Source: Oscillospiraceae bacterium (GTDB lineage Bacteria > Bacillota > Clostridia > Oscillospirales > Acutalibacteraceae). Taken from it: 64,000 nucleotides of DNA. Every line of letters starts with the position of its first letter. The stretch's first letter is position 1. The stretch spans positions 48,814 through 112,813 of the forward strand of contig CACXOM010000003.1 in NCBI GenBank assembly GCA_902769255.1, in the 5' to 3' direction. The translations under genes and the position numbers were made by a program. Below, piece after piece: positions 18,591 to 26,941 of the stretch. A model generated the notes under the pieces. The model was not told the DNA's origin and did not search any database. It worked only from the letters and a program-made list of their open reading frames with translations.

Positions 18591-18878
18591 TTATTTCTCC
18601 TTGCATCTTGAAATAACTGTTTTGTAACCGCCTGCGCCATATTCATAAGCCTTACTAACACGGCTGATTGTAGCGGTGCTTGCGCCTGTTTGCGCGCTAA
18701 TAGCGGAATAACTTTCGCCGTTATCAAGCATTTTTGCTACCGAAAGACGTTGCGCAATGTCTAAAAACTCTTTAATTGTGCAAACATCTTCCAAAAAAGC
18801 GTAGCACTCTTCTTTGCTTTCAAGGCTGAGCAAAGCCTCACAAAGCTCGTCTGTACTTTGATTATGCCAATTATTCAT
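18591..18878 (-). CDS. YerC/YecD family TrpR-like DNA-binding protein, probable regulator of the his operon
   Basis: The 95-residue protein has a TrpR-type fold. A helical N-terminus with ALLSLESKEECYAFLEDVCT precedes a helix-turn-helix at about residues 56-78 (SAISAQTGASTATISRVSKA). It is the first gene of the his operon, three bases before hisZ, under a near-consensus promoter. The family is annotated as TrpR-related, but its ligand has not been established to my knowledge. Location suggests, without proving, that it represses its own his operon, perhaps in response to histidine. A near-palindrome across the -10 element (18913-18931) is the obvious candidate operator. Confidence 0.88.
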   Translation of the reverse strand: MNNWHNQSTDELCEALLSLESKEECYAFLEDVCTIKEFLDIAQRLSVAKMLDNGESYSAISAQTGASTATISRVSKAYEYGAGGYKTVISRCKEK

Positions 18879-18912
18879 AACAAATACCTCAATTCATCAC
18901 TTTATCTCGTTA

Positions 18913-18931
18913 ATGTAATAAATTATATCAT
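18913..18931 (-). promoter_or_regulatory. Candidate operator overlapping the his -10 box
   Basis: The 19-base stretch ATGTAATAAATTATATCAT (plus strand) is a near-palindrome centred on 18922, matching at seven of nine positions per arm. It covers the -10 element and the start region. The gene directly downstream is a TrpR-like regulator, which makes it a natural target. AT-richness raises the chance of coincidence. Confidence 0.4.
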
Positions 18932-18950
18932 AACTTTACCACTCTGTCAA
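18922..18950 (-). promoter_or_regulatory. Consensus sigma-A promoter of the yerC-his operon
   Basis: On the minus strand a perfect TTGACA (18945-18950) and a perfect TATAAT (18922-18927) are separated by exactly 17 bases. Transcription should begin near 18915, leaving a leader of about 36 bases. That is too short for a T-box or a leader-peptide attenuator, so control should be at initiation. Confidence 0.9.
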
Positions 18951-18992
18951 GCAAAAGCGTTAAAGTTTTTAATGTTTATTGATTAATAACAA

Positions 18993-19019
18993 AAATGAGC
19001 GGAATTAAACCGCTCATTT
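18993..19019 (-). terminator. Terminator after argF
   Basis: Arms AAATGAGCGG (18993-19002) and CCGCTCATTT (19010-19019) form a perfect 10-bp stem with a seven-base loop. On the minus strand it is followed by TTGTTATTAAT. It separates the arg operon from the his promoter. Confidence 0.85.
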
Positions 19020-19027
19020 AACATTTT

Positions 19028-20011
19028 TTACATCATAGCCGCCATAACTGCTTTAATAGTGTGCATTCTGTTTTCGGCTTCTTGGAACACAATTGACTGT
19101 TTTGACTCAAAAACTTCATCAGTAACTTCCATAGAATTTCTGCCGAATTTTTCGCCCATTTCTTTGCCGACATCGGTTTTTTGGTCGTGATAAGCGGGCA
19201 GGCAATGCATAAACACAGCGTTGCCATCAGCATTTTTCATCAAATCAGAATTTACCTCATAAGGCGCTAAATCATCAATTCTTTCTTGCCAAACCTCAAT
19301 CGGCTCGCCCATTGAAACCCAAACATCAGTATAAATAACATTTGCGCCTTTAGTCGCTTTTTTCGGGTCAGTTTCAAAATTTAATGTTGCGCCTGTTTCT
19401 TTAGCGATTTTTTGACACTTTTCAATCAATTCTTTATCAGGAAAATACTTTTTAGGCGCACAAGCGGTAAAGTTAAGCCCCATTTTTGCGCAACCTACCA
19501 TAAGTGAGTTTCCCATATTGTATCTTGCATCACCCATATAAACAAAGTTAATTCCTTTTAAATAGCCGAAATGCTCTTTAATAGTAAGAAAATCAGCCAA
19601 AATTTGTGTCGGGTGCGATTCGTTAGTCAAACCGTTGAAAACAGGAACACAAGAATATTTTGCTAATTCTTCAACTTTTTCTTGCTCAAAACCTCTGTAT
19701 TCAATGCCGTCAAACATACCGCTAAGCACCCTTGCAGTATCAGCAATGCTTTCTTTTTTGCCGATTTGCGAGCCGGTAGGGTCAAGATAAGTAACGCCCA
19801 TTCCAAGATCTCTTGCGGCAACTTCAAAAGAACAGCGTGTTCTTGTAGAAGTTTTTTCAAAAATCAAAGCCACATTTTTGCCCTCGCATAATTTGTGGGG
19901 AATACCGCTTTTCTTTTTTGCCTTTAAATCGGCGGCAAGGTCTATTAAATATTCAATTTCTTGCGAAGAAAAATCAAGTAATTTTAAAAAATCTTTGCCT
20001 TTTAAATTCAT
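19028..20011 (-). CDS. argF: Ornithine carbamoyltransferase
   Basis: The 327-residue enzyme has the carbamoyl-phosphate-binding motif [16 protein letters not shown] (about 55-70), the ornithine-loop region [10 protein letters not shown] (about 266-275), and [13 protein letters not shown] in the second domain. It makes citrulline from ornithine and carbamoyl phosphate. The HCLP motif and ornithine-type SMG loop (VWVSMGEP) distinguish it from aspartate carbamoyltransferase. It is the last gene of the arg operon, 11 bases after argD, and is followed by a clear terminator. The window contains no argG or argH, so the route stops at citrulline here. Confidence 0.96.
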   Translation of the reverse strand: MNLKGKDFLKLLDFSSQEIEYLIDLAADLKAKKKSGIPHKLCEGKNVALIFEKTSTRTRCSFEVAARDLGMGVTYLDPTGSQIGKKESIADTARVLSGMFDGIEYRGFEQEKVEELAKYSCVPVFNGLTNESHPTQILADFLTIKEHFGYLKGINFVYMGDARYNMGNSLMVGCAKMGLNFTACAPKKYFPDKELIEKCQKIAKETGATLNFETDPKKATKGANVIYTDVWVSMGEPIEVWQERIDDLAPYEVNSDLMKNADGNAVFMHCLPAYHDQKTDVGKEMGEKFGRNSMEVTDEVFESKQSIVFQEAENRMHTIKAVMAAMM

Positions 20012-20022
20012 AAAAATTCTCC

Positions 20023-21183
20023 TTATTTACAAGCGTTTTTCAAAACTTCAATCGCTTTTTTAAGTTGCTCAATCGGAATATTAAGCGCAGGTAAAAGCCT
20101 TACTTTTTCTTTTGCTTTTATCACTAAAACGCCGTTTTTTATACATTCGTTAATAACTTCACCGGCATCTTTTTCGGTTTCAATTCCAAGCATTAGCCCC
20201 ATTCCGCTAATACTTTTTACGCCTTTTGCGCTTTCTAATTCTTGTTTAATAAATTCATAGCGCTCTCTTACGCCTTTTAACAATTCTTCATCTAATCGGT
20301 TAATAATGCTAATTGCACCGGCACAAGCGACAGGGTTGCCGCCGAAAGTCGAGCCGTGAGAGCCGGGTGTGAAAACATCTTTAACTTTTTCGCCAAGCAT
20401 TGTAACACCGAGCGGAAGACCGCCTCCAAGCCCTTTTGCAGTCGTAACAATATCAGGCGTGATATCATAATTCATATAGCCGTAAAGTTTACCGCTTCTG
20501 CCGTTGCCAATTTGCACTTCATCGCAAATAAGCAAAATATCGTGCCTTTTCGCAATATTAGCAATATCTTGAACAAATTGATATTCAAGCGGATTTACAC
20601 CGCCTTCACCCTGAACAACCTCAATCATAATAGCCGCACAGTTGTAAGTTGCAATAATCGCTTCAATTTCTTCGGTTGCGTTTGCGGTGGCATATACAAA
20701 ACCTTCAGTAAGCGGAGTAAAATCTTTATGAAAAACCTCTTGTCCTGTTGCGGCAAGCGTTGTAATTGTTCTGCCGTGAAAACTGTTTTTAAGCGTAACA
20801 ATTGTGCTGAATTTTTCGCCTTTTTTGTCTTGCGCATATTTTCTTGCGGCTTTAATTGCACATTCGTTTGCCTCTGCGCCGGAGTTTGAGAAAAACACCT
20901 TTTTCATTCCTGTTTTCTCGCAAAGAATTTTTGCAAGATTTGCACAAGGTGCGCTGTAATAAAGGTTAGAAGTGTGTTGTAAAGTTTCAAGTTGCTTTTT
21001 AACAGCACTAATCCATTCATCATCTGCAACGCCAAATGTATTAACCGCAATTCCTGTTGCAAGGTCGATATATTCTTTGCCGTTTTCGTCTTTTACAACC
21101 GAGCCTTTTCCGCTGACAAGGTTTATAGGAAAACGGGCATAAGTATTTGCAATATACTGTTTATCGGTAGAAAATATGTCCAT
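20023..21183 (-). CDS. argD: Acetylornithine aminotransferase
   Basis: This 386-residue PLP enzyme of class III has [18 protein letters not shown], the HGRTI motif, [13 protein letters not shown] and [13 protein letters not shown] with the Schiff-base lysine (about residue 245). The ATG at 21183 is preferred over the frame-opening ATG at 21204 because aaggag lies six bases upstream of it and the longer version would overlap argB. It converts N-acetylglutamate semialdehyde to N-acetylornithine. Its place between argB and argF supports arginine biosynthesis over other omega-aminotransferase roles. Confidence 0.94.
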   Translation of the reverse strand: MDIFSTDKQYIANTYARFPINLVSGKGSVVKDENGKEYIDLATGIAVNTFGVADDEWISAVKKQLETLQHTSNLYYSAPCANLAKILCEKTGMKKVFFSNSGAEANECAIKAARKYAQDKKGEKFSTIVTLKNSFHGRTITTLAATGQEVFHKDFTPLTEGFVYATANATEEIEAIIATYNCAAIMIEVVQGEGGVNPLEYQFVQDIANIAKRHDILLICDEVQIGNGRSGKLYGYMNYDITPDIVTTAKGLGGGLPLGVTMLGEKVKDVFTPGSHGSTFGGNPVACAGAISIINRLDEELLKGVRERYEFIKQELESAKGVKSISGMGLMLGIETEKDAGEVINECIKNGVLVIKAKEKVRLLPALNIPIEQLKKAIEVLKNACK

Positions 21184-21193
21184 AATAATCTCC

Positions 21194-22051
21194 TTAATCG
21201 TCAATAAACATAGTGCCTATACCTTCGTTAGTAAGCATTTCAACCAAAATAGCGTGAGAAATTGTGCCATCGATAATAAACACATGTTTAACCCCTAAAT
21301 TAATTGCTTCAATGCAACATTCAACCTTTGGAATCATTCCTCCGCTGATAATTCCTGATTCAATAAGATTTGGAATTTCGCTGACTTTTATAACGGGTAT
21401 AAGTGTAGAAACATCATCTTTATCTTTTAAAATTCCGGCAATATCGGTCATAGAAATCAAACTTTCCGCACCGAGTTCGCCAGCAATTTTAGCGGCTGCA
21501 GTATCGGCGTTAATGTTGTAAACATTTCCGTTTTCATCACAACCTACAGTTGAAACAACCGGAATATAGCCCTTATCAATAACATCGTTAATAGGTTTAA
21601 CATTTACGCTTTCAATTTCGCCGACAAAGCCCAATTTTTCGTGCTTTGTTTTAGCGCTTATCATATGACCGTCAACACCCGAAAGACCGAGTGCACTACC
21701 GCCTTTGTTTTCAATCAAATTAACAAGGTCTTTGTTAACTTTGCCTGCAAGCACCATTTGAACAACATCAATTGTTTCTTTGTCGGTAACTCGAAGTCCG
21801 TCAACAAATTCGCTTTTTTTGCCTATTTTATTAAGCATATCAGTAATTTCAGGGCCACCGCCGTGTACCAAAACTACTTTAACTCCGATAAGAGAAAGCA
21901 AAACAATATCTCTCATAACAGAGTCTTTTAATTTTTCGTTTATCATAGCGTTTCCGCCATATTTAATAACAACAACTTTTCCTGTATATTCTTGAATATA
22001 AGGTAAAGCGTGTACTAAAACTTTTGCTCTTTGCGCATTGGTAATATCCAT
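21194..22051 (-). CDS. argB: Acetylglutamate kinase
   Basis: The 285-residue amino-acid kinase has VVIKYGGNAMIN (phosphate-binding lysine), VLVHGGGPEITDML and NINADTAAAKIAGELGAE. It phosphorylates N-acetylglutamate, usually the arginine-sensitive step in organisms that use a cyclic acetyl pathway with ArgJ, as here. The N-terminal extension carried by arginine-inhibited forms is represented by about 18 residues before the core (TNAQRAKVLVHALPYIQEYTG-type helix). It lies 25 bases after argJ. Confidence 0.96.
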   Translation of the reverse strand: MDITNAQRAKVLVHALPYIQEYTGKVVVIKYGGNAMINEKLKDSVMRDIVLLSLIGVKVVLVHGGGPEITDMLNKIGKKSEFVDGLRVTDKETIDVVQMVLAGKVNKDLVNLIENKGGSALGLSGVDGHMISAKTKHEKLGFVGEIESVNVKPINDVIDKGYIPVVSTVGCDENGNVYNINADTAAAKIAGELGAESLISMTDIAGILKDKDDVSTLIPVIKVSEIPNLIESGIISGGMIPKVECCIEAINLGVKHVFIIDGTISHAILVEMLTNEGIGTMFIDD

Positions 22052-22076
22052 TTTTACTCTCTCTTTTCTAAAAAAT

Positions 22077-23288
22077 TTAAGTTCTGTAATCTCCGTTTAT
22101 TTTAACATAATCATAGGTTAAATCGCAACCCCAAGCAACCGAAGAATATTCGCCCGAGTTTAAATTTACTAAAATTTCAATTTCATCTTCAAGCAAAATT
22201 TCTTTTGCCTTTTCTTCCGAAAATTCAACGCCTGCGCCGTTTTCGCAAACTAAAATTTCACCTTTTGCTGATTTAAATTTAACATCTATTTTTTCAACAT
22301 CAACTTTCGCTCCCGAATAGCCGATAGCGCATAAAACTCTGCCCCAGTTAGCGTCAGAGCCAAACATTGCCGCCTTTGTAAGCGCCGAACAAACAACGCT
22401 TTTTGCGCATAACTTTGCGTTTTCAAGAGTGTTTGCGCCTTCAACTTTACATTCAAGCATTTTAGTTGCGCCTTCACCGTCAGCAACAATTCTTCTGCAT
22501 AAATATACATTAACTGTGTTAAGCGCTTTCATAAATGTTTTAAAATCATCATCGTCAGCAGTAATTTCTTTGTTGCCGGCTTTGCCGTTTGCAAGCACCG
22601 TTACCATATCGTTTGTAGAGGTATCGCCGTCAACACTTATCATATTAAATGTTTCTTTAATATCGGTTGATAACGCTTTTTGCAACATTTCACTACTAAT
22701 ATTGCAGTCGGTGGTTATGAAAACGAGCATTGTAGCCATATTCGGGTGAATCATTCCGCTACCTTTTGCAATACCGCCTATTCTGCATTTTTTGCCGTCA
22801 ATTTCAAATTCAATCGCAATTTCTTTTACCTTTGTATCGGTAGTCATAATACCTTCGGCGGCTTGTTTTGAGTTGTCGCCGAGTTCTTTAATTAATTTCG
22901 GAATACCTTTTTCAATAGGCTCAACATCAAGCGGCAAACCAATTACACCGGTTGATGAAACAATAACGTCATCGCTGTCAATATTAAGCGCTTTCGCCAA
23001 ACAGTCAGCGGTTTTTTCAGCAACCTCAATACCGTTTGCATTGCAGGTGTTAGCGTTTCCGCTGTTGCAAATAACCGCTTGCGCTTTGCCGTTTGCAAGA
23101 TGTTTTTTATTAACAATTAAAGGTGCACCTTTAACAAGATTTGTTGTATAAACCGCCGCAGCAGCGCAGGGCGTTTCGCTGTAAATTAGCGATAAATCTC
23201 TTTTTGTTTTATTTTTGCGGATTCCGCAATGAACACCGCTCGCCATAAATCCTTTTGCGGCGCAAATTCCGCCGTTTACCTGTATCAT
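22077..23288 (-). CDS. argJ: Ornithine acetyltransferase / N-acetylglutamate synthase
   Basis: The product is 403 residues. The self-cleavage site is visible in GMIHPNMATMLVF, where the chain splits before the threonine (about residue 185) that becomes the N-terminal nucleophile of the beta subunit. KGSGMIHP and the C-terminal DLTYDYVKINGDYRT are also family-diagnostic. ArgJ recycles the acetyl group from acetylornithine to glutamate. A complete N-terminal half and the absence of argA and argE in the operon fit a bifunctional enzyme, but sequence alone cannot separate mono- from bifunctional types. Confidence 0.96.
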   Translation of the reverse strand: MIQVNGGICAAKGFMASGVHCGIRKNKTKRDLSLIYSETPCAAAAVYTTNLVKGAPLIVNKKHLANGKAQAVICNSGNANTCNANGIEVAEKTADCLAKALNIDSDDVIVSSTGVIGLPLDVEPIEKGIPKLIKELGDNSKQAAEGIMTTDTKVKEIAIEFEIDGKKCRIGGIAKGSGMIHPNMATMLVFITTDCNISSEMLQKALSTDIKETFNMISVDGDTSTNDMVTVLANGKAGNKEITADDDDFKTFMKALNTVNVYLCRRIVADGEGATKMLECKVEGANTLENAKLCAKSVVCSALTKAAMFGSDANWGRVLCAIGYSGAKVDVEKIDVKFKSAKGEILVCENGAGVEFSEEKAKEILLEDEIEILVNLNSGEYSSVAWGCDLTYDYVKINGDYRT

Positions 23289-23305
23289 ATTTCTGTCCTT
23301 TCAGT

Positions 23306-24238
23306 TTATAAGTCAAGTCCTTTAGTTTTATCAACACCTGTAACAAGGTTTAAACACTCGACCGCAGCTCCCGAAGCGCCTTTGCCGAGATTATCGTAAA
23401 CCGCTGTTAATACAATTCTTTCGTCATTACCTAAAACGCTAATTTTCATACTGTCTTTGTTTGACAAAGTCGCTGTTGAAATTAAACCGTTTTGGTCAAT
23501 CGAGTCATCATAAGTTACAATAGGACCGTTATATTTTTGTTTGTAAACTTCTTTAATATCGTCAATAGTTTTACTATTTGCCAATTGCTTTTTAAACAAA
23601 GGAACGCTAACTTGCATACCGCTGTAAAAGTCGTCAACAATAGGGGAGAAAACAGGCTTGTTCTCAATGCCTGTTATCGCTTTCATTTCTTTTAAATGTT
23701 TGTGTTGTTGTGTAATTCCGTATTGTCTTGGAGCAAAAAGCAATTCACCTTTGTCGTCCGCTTCATATTCAGCAATCATTTTTTTGCCACCGCCTGAATA
23801 ACCTGTAAGCGAAAAGCAGGAAAGCAAAGCGTCTTTCTCTAAAATCTTCGCTTCAATTAAAGGGTAAACCAGCGCAATAAAACCGCTTGCGTGACAACCG
23901 GGAACCGCAATTCTTTTTGAATTAATTATTTTTTGCTCGTGTTCTTTTGAAAGTTCAGGAAACCCGTAAGCAAAATCATCATTTGTTCTGTGAGCAGTCG
24001 AAGTGTCAATTACTACCGTGTTATCGTTTTCAATCATAGCAACCGCTTGTTTTGCCGCTTCATCAGGCAAACATAAAAAAGCAACATCGGCTTTGTTTAA
24101 AGCCTCTTTTCGCGCTTGTGGGTCTTTTCTTTTTTCTTCTGATAAAGTTATAAGTTCAATATTTTCTCTTTTTTCAAGTCTGTCAAAAATGCGAAGCCCT
24201 GTTGTGCCTGCACTTCCGTCAATGAATATTTTTTTCAT
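23306..24238 (-). CDS. argC: N-acetyl-gamma-glutamyl-phosphate reductase, short type
   Basis: The product is 310 residues from the ATG at 24238, which has agagga seven bases upstream. The frame extends 35 residues further to 24343, but that stretch covers the promoter. It starts KKIFIDGSAGTTGLRIFDRL, and the catalytic cysteine is in VPGCHASGF (about residue 114). FLCLPDEAAKQAV places it in the shorter (about 310-residue) ArgC subgroup rather than the longer enterobacterial type. It reduces acetylglutamyl phosphate to the semialdehyde with NADPH. It is the first gene of the operon, immediately behind a promoter flanked by palindromes. Confidence 0.95.
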   Translation of the reverse strand: MKKIFIDGSAGTTGLRIFDRLEKRENIELITLSEEKRKDPQARKEALNKADVAFLCLPDEAAKQAVAMIENDNTVVIDTSTAHRTNDDFAYGFPELSKEHEQKIINSKRIAVPGCHASGFIALVYPLIEAKILEKDALLSCFSLTGYSGGGKKMIAEYEADDKGELLFAPRQYGITQQHKHLKEMKAITGIENKPVFSPIVDDFYSGMQVSVPLFKKQLANSKTIDDIKEVYKQKYNGPIVTYDDSIDQNGLISTATLSNKDSMKISVLGNDERIVLTAVYDNLGKGASGAAVECLNLVTGVDKTKGLDL

Positions 24239-24261
24239 AAAACAATCCTCTTTATGAATTT

Positions 24262-24280
24262 TATGCAAATAATTTGCATA
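24262..24280 (-). promoter_or_regulatory. Candidate ArgR operator 1 (start-site palindrome)
   Basis: TATGCAAATAATTTGCATA has perfect 8-bp inverted arms around a three-base centre, and it covers the predicted argC transcription start. It resembles ARG boxes in size and A/T-rich centre but departs from the TGAAT core. No argR gene is in the window. Confidence 0.5.
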
Positions 24281-24281
24281 T

Positions 24282-24310
24282 ATTATAGCATAAAACGAAT
24301 AATTATGCAA
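24282..24310 (-). promoter_or_regulatory. Promoter of the argCJBDF operon (extended -10)
   Basis: On the minus strand TGCTATAAT (24282-24290) is an extended -10 element. The sequence TTGCAT (24305-24310) lies 17 bases upstream as a weak -35. Transcription should start near 24275, about 37 bases before the argC start codon. The -35 region and the start region are each covered by a palindrome. Confidence 0.75.
24296..24309 (-). promoter_or_regulatory. Candidate ArgR operator 2 (ARG box at the -35)
   Basis: On the minus strand TGCATAATTATTCG matches 12 of 14 positions of the ARG-box pattern TGAATwwwwATTCA and overlaps the -35 element. Its centre is about 31 bp (three helical turns) from the first palindrome, as expected for cooperative binding by an ArgR hexamer. 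Confidence 0.55.
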
Positions 24311-24410
24311 CGATTTTTGCGTTTTTTTATAAAATTGTAGCAAGTGAACAAAAAACCGCTTTATTCGTTGTATTTTTTTGTGTTTAGTTTAATTCTTCGC
24401 CCGTAAAAAT

Positions 24411-24445
24411 GGCGTAAGTCCGAACAATTTCGAGCTTACGCCAAT
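24411..24445 (-). terminator. Terminator after the beta-helix protein gene
   Basis: GGCGTAAG (24411-24418) and CTTACGCC (24435-24442) form the base of a stem that continues as CGAA/TTCG above a small mismatch. On the minus strand it is followed by ATTTTTA. It lies 23 bases beyond the stop of the 24465 gene. It is A/T-flanked on both sides and could act in both directions. Nothing else is recognisable between it and the arg promoter. Confidence 0.75.
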
Positions 24446-24464
24446 AAAAATGCTGGAAAAACAT

Positions 24465-26843
24465 TTACTTTAATTTAACAATTTTCTTTGAAGAGGCTTT
24501 ACTAATTTTGTTGCCTGACAAAGACCCTTTTTTATACTGAATACCGAATTTACAGACTTTTATTATATTCTTTTGAATTTTTGGTTTAGATTTTATTTTA
24601 TAAACCGCAATTCCTGTGTTTTTACAATTATTTATCTGATTTGAATTAATTTGTGTGGTTTTAGCAGCGCCGCTGTTTATCGCAATACCGTTTTTGCAAT
24701 TAACTTTTAGTTTAGAACTGCCTGTTGACTTTTTGCGGTTAATGAGGTTGCCATTAATTTTTGCAACACTCGAAGAATCATTCAAATTAATTACATTAAT
24801 ACTGCCATTTGTAATATCAATTTTATTTTTTGTTATTGTCGAAACAGTAGCTTTTTTGTTTAAATAAATAGGAACGCCTTTTGGATTACATAGCGAGTTT
24901 GAACTAATATCGCCGGCATTTGCATTTTTAGAAATATAAATTCCGTAACCTTTAACACCGGAAACCGTGTTGGTTTTAATGCTAACAGCTTTAGCTTTGT
25001 CATTTAGCTGAATAGCATGAGAAGTAGTATTTGAAATTTTGTTACTGTTAATCTCAACAGCCGCCGCTGAAGAGTTCAAATAAACGCCGATTGAAACCTT
25101 GTTAACGGTGTTACTGTTAATTTTTGACTTGCTTGTCTTTTCCGATAAATAAATACCGTAATTTTTGGTATTATTTATGTTATTCTTCGAAACAACAGCG
25201 CTTGTTGCATTAGCCAATCTTATTCCGTAATTTGTAGTGTTTTTAATTGTGTTTGAGTTAAAAACAATTCCCGAGCAATTATCAACAACCGCGCCCGAAT
25301 TTAAAATTCCTTTAGAAGTTTTAGCATCTAAAATGGAGTTTTTATCGACATAAATATTCTCGCAGTTTATAAATTTCATTCCGTAAATCAATTTGCTTGT
25401 CGTAGCGCTGTTAGAAAAATTAAAAATATTGTTCGAGATATTAAGATTAGAACTACTATTGCTCGAGTTACCAAATGCGCCGTTTGCCCAAATTCCGTAA
25501 CAATTTTTGTTTATAACAGTAGAATTTATAACGTTATTTTCAACTCTTACAGCTGAAATTCTAAAATCACCGCTGAATTTTTTGCCGTCTGCATCAGTAG
25601 CAGAAGTTACTTTTTTACCTAAAAGATAAATTCCATATTGCACATTTTCAAAATTTGTGTCGATTAAATTAATAGAGTTATTTTTTATTTGATTGTTAGA
25701 TTGAGCAATAATTTTATCATTTGAGCTTACAGGAGCATAAAAATGGCTTAAATCTTCAGCAGAAACGCTTCCCATTAAAATTCCGCTTCCGCAGTTTTTA
25801 ATAACATTGTTGTTTATTGTACTGTTGCGGTAGGCTGTCGCCCTAATAGCATAACCGGAAACATTTTCAAAATAATTATTATCAAAATGCATATTTTCGT
25901 AATAATGACCTGCAATACCTGTGTGCGAGCCTAATCCTCTTTGCAGGTTTTTAAATGTGCAGTTTGTAACCGAAACATTTTTTGTAGGAGTACCGTCATA
26001 TTCGGGATATTTATCAAAATATTCCTCTTTCATAACATCAATTTGAATAGCTTCGCAGTTGTATTTATTAATTTCGGTAACGTCCATATCAGAAAAAGTG
26101 CAATTATCGACTTTAACATTGTTACAACCGGCAAAAGTTAAAAGGTGATTAACTTTTTTAGAATTTGTAAAAGTAATATTTGAAATTTGCACATTTTCGG
26201 CGTGAGCAAAACGAACAAGAGAGCCCGTTCCGTTTTTATCAGCATCAAATTTTGCATTTGTCAAAACAATGTTTTTGTATCCGTCATAGCCCGAGCTTGA
26301 TTCATCACTTCTGCCGAAACGAACTATTGCACCGTCAACACCTTTTGCACGATAAATTGTTGAGCCGTTAAAATCAAGCTTTGTATTGCTGTAAACATTT
26401 AGTGAAGATTTAGCACAGTATTCGCCCTTTGGTAAAGTTATTGTGCAAACGCCGTTTTGATTATATCTTAAAGAATCAAGCGGTCTTTGCAAATAATCAC
26501 GAAGGTCTTTTGTTAAATCATTTTTTTCTATGTCGTAAGTTGTAATTATTTCGCCGTTAGAATCGGTAATTACAATTTTGTCATCATAATTTTCAGTAGT
26601 CGACTCTTCAGTAGTCGACTCCTCAGTTGATGACTCTTCCGTTGACGATTCTTCGGTTGATGACTCTTCTGTCGAAGACTCCTCAGTTGAAGATTCTTCA
26701 GTTGACGACTCTTCGGTTGATGTTTCCTCAACCGTTGTTTGATTGGTCTCATCATCAATTAAATCGTCATCAGCAATTGCCGAAAACGCAAAACAAGTTA
26801 AAATTATAGATAAGCAAATAATTATAGCTAAAAGTTTTTTCAT
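24465..26843 (-). CDS. Secreted parallel beta-helix protein with ESSTE repeat linker
   Basis: The product is 792 residues. Residues 1-24 form a Sec signal peptide with a likely cleavage site after AIA, followed by an acidic stretch and nine five-residue ESSTE/ESTTE repeats (about 40-84). From about residue 110 to 780 it shows repeated short strands of the right-handed beta-helix type, with asparagine ladders (for example INNNVIKNCGSGI, INSNTVNKVSIGVYLNSS) spaced about 20-25 residues apart. This is the PbH1/NosD-like pattern of polysaccharide lyases and surface proteins. No catalytic residues can be assigned and no LPXTG or dockerin was found. It may be a secreted carbohydrate-binding or -cleaving protein; function is unknown. 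Confidence 0.75.
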   Translation of the reverse strand: MKKLLAIIICLSIILTCFAFSAIADDDLIDDETNQTTVEETSTEESSTEESSTEESSTEESSTEESSTEESSTEESTTEESTTENYDDKIVITDSNGEIITTYDIEKNDLTKDLRDYLQRPLDSLRYNQNGVCTITLPKGEYCAKSSLNVYSNTKLDFNGSTIYRAKGVDGAIVRFGRSDESSSGYDGYKNIVLTNAKFDADKNGTGSLVRFAHAENVQISNITFTNSKKVNHLLTFAGCNNVKVDNCTFSDMDVTEINKYNCEAIQIDVMKEEYFDKYPEYDGTPTKNVSVTNCTFKNLQRGLGSHTGIAGHYYENMHFDNNYFENVSGYAIRATAYRNSTINNNVIKNCGSGILMGSVSAEDLSHFYAPVSSNDKIIAQSNNQIKNNSINLIDTNFENVQYGIYLLGKKVTSATDADGKKFSGDFRISAVRVENNVINSTVINKNCYGIWANGAFGNSSNSSSNLNISNNIFNFSNSATTSKLIYGMKFINCENIYVDKNSILDAKTSKGILNSGAVVDNCSGIVFNSNTIKNTTNYGIRLANATSAVVSKNNINNTKNYGIYLSEKTSKSKINSNTVNKVSIGVYLNSSAAAVEINSNKISNTTSHAIQLNDKAKAVSIKTNTVSGVKGYGIYISKNANAGDISSNSLCNPKGVPIYLNKKATVSTITKNKIDITNGSINVINLNDSSSVAKINGNLINRKKSTGSSKLKVNCKNGIAINSGAAKTTQINSNQINNCKNTGIAVYKIKSKPKIQKNIIKVCKFGIQYKKGSLSGNKISKASSKKIVKLK
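26592..26726 (-). repeat. 15-bp tandem repeat encoding (ESSTE)n
   Basis: Nine tandem 15-bp units encode ESSTE, the last two ESTTE, in the linker between signal peptide and beta-helix. The units differ at synonymous positions (tca/tcg, gaa/gag). The array is therefore not freshly expanded, although unit number could still vary between strains. Confidence 0.85.
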
Positions 26844-26891
26844 AAAAATACCCCTAATAATTATAAAAAGAGAATATGATATAATTGTGAT

Positions 26892-26926
26892 AAAAAACCC
26901 TCGACACTTTTTTCAAAAGTCGAGGG
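26892..26926 (-). terminator. Terminator after the aldolase gene
   Basis: On the minus strand CCCTCGAC and GTCGAGGG (26919-26926 and 26898-26905 in plus coordinates) form an 8-bp GC-rich stem, followed directly by TTTTTTA. It lies 16 bases after the aldolase stop and just upstream of the beta-helix gene. Confidence 0.9.
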
Positions 26927-26941
26927 TAATTTTTGTAAATT

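Noticed and set aside
18879-18992. T-box or histidine-codon leader peptide controlling the his operon
   Set aside because: The perfect promoter leaves a leader of only about 36 bases with no ORF or terminator.
20356-20889. Plus-strand 177-codon ORF inside argD
   Set aside because: It is wholly antisense to argD, rich in Asn/Cys/Phe as expected of a reversed coding frame, with no start signals.
24239-24343. 35-residue N-terminal extension of ArgC
   Set aside because: The stretch contains the promoter and operator-like palindromes. The ATG at 24238 has a good ribosome-binding site and starts the NAD(P)-binding fold.
26592-26726. Short regular repeat as a possible CRISPR array
   Set aside because: The units are contiguous 15-bp coding repeats without spacers, and no cas genes are present.
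26570-26758. Short frames over the ESSTE repeat (Arg/Gln/Lys-rich or Thr/Leu-rich)
   Set aside because: They arise only because a 15-bp repeat stays open in several frames. The signal peptide and fold belong to the minus-strand frame 24465-26843.
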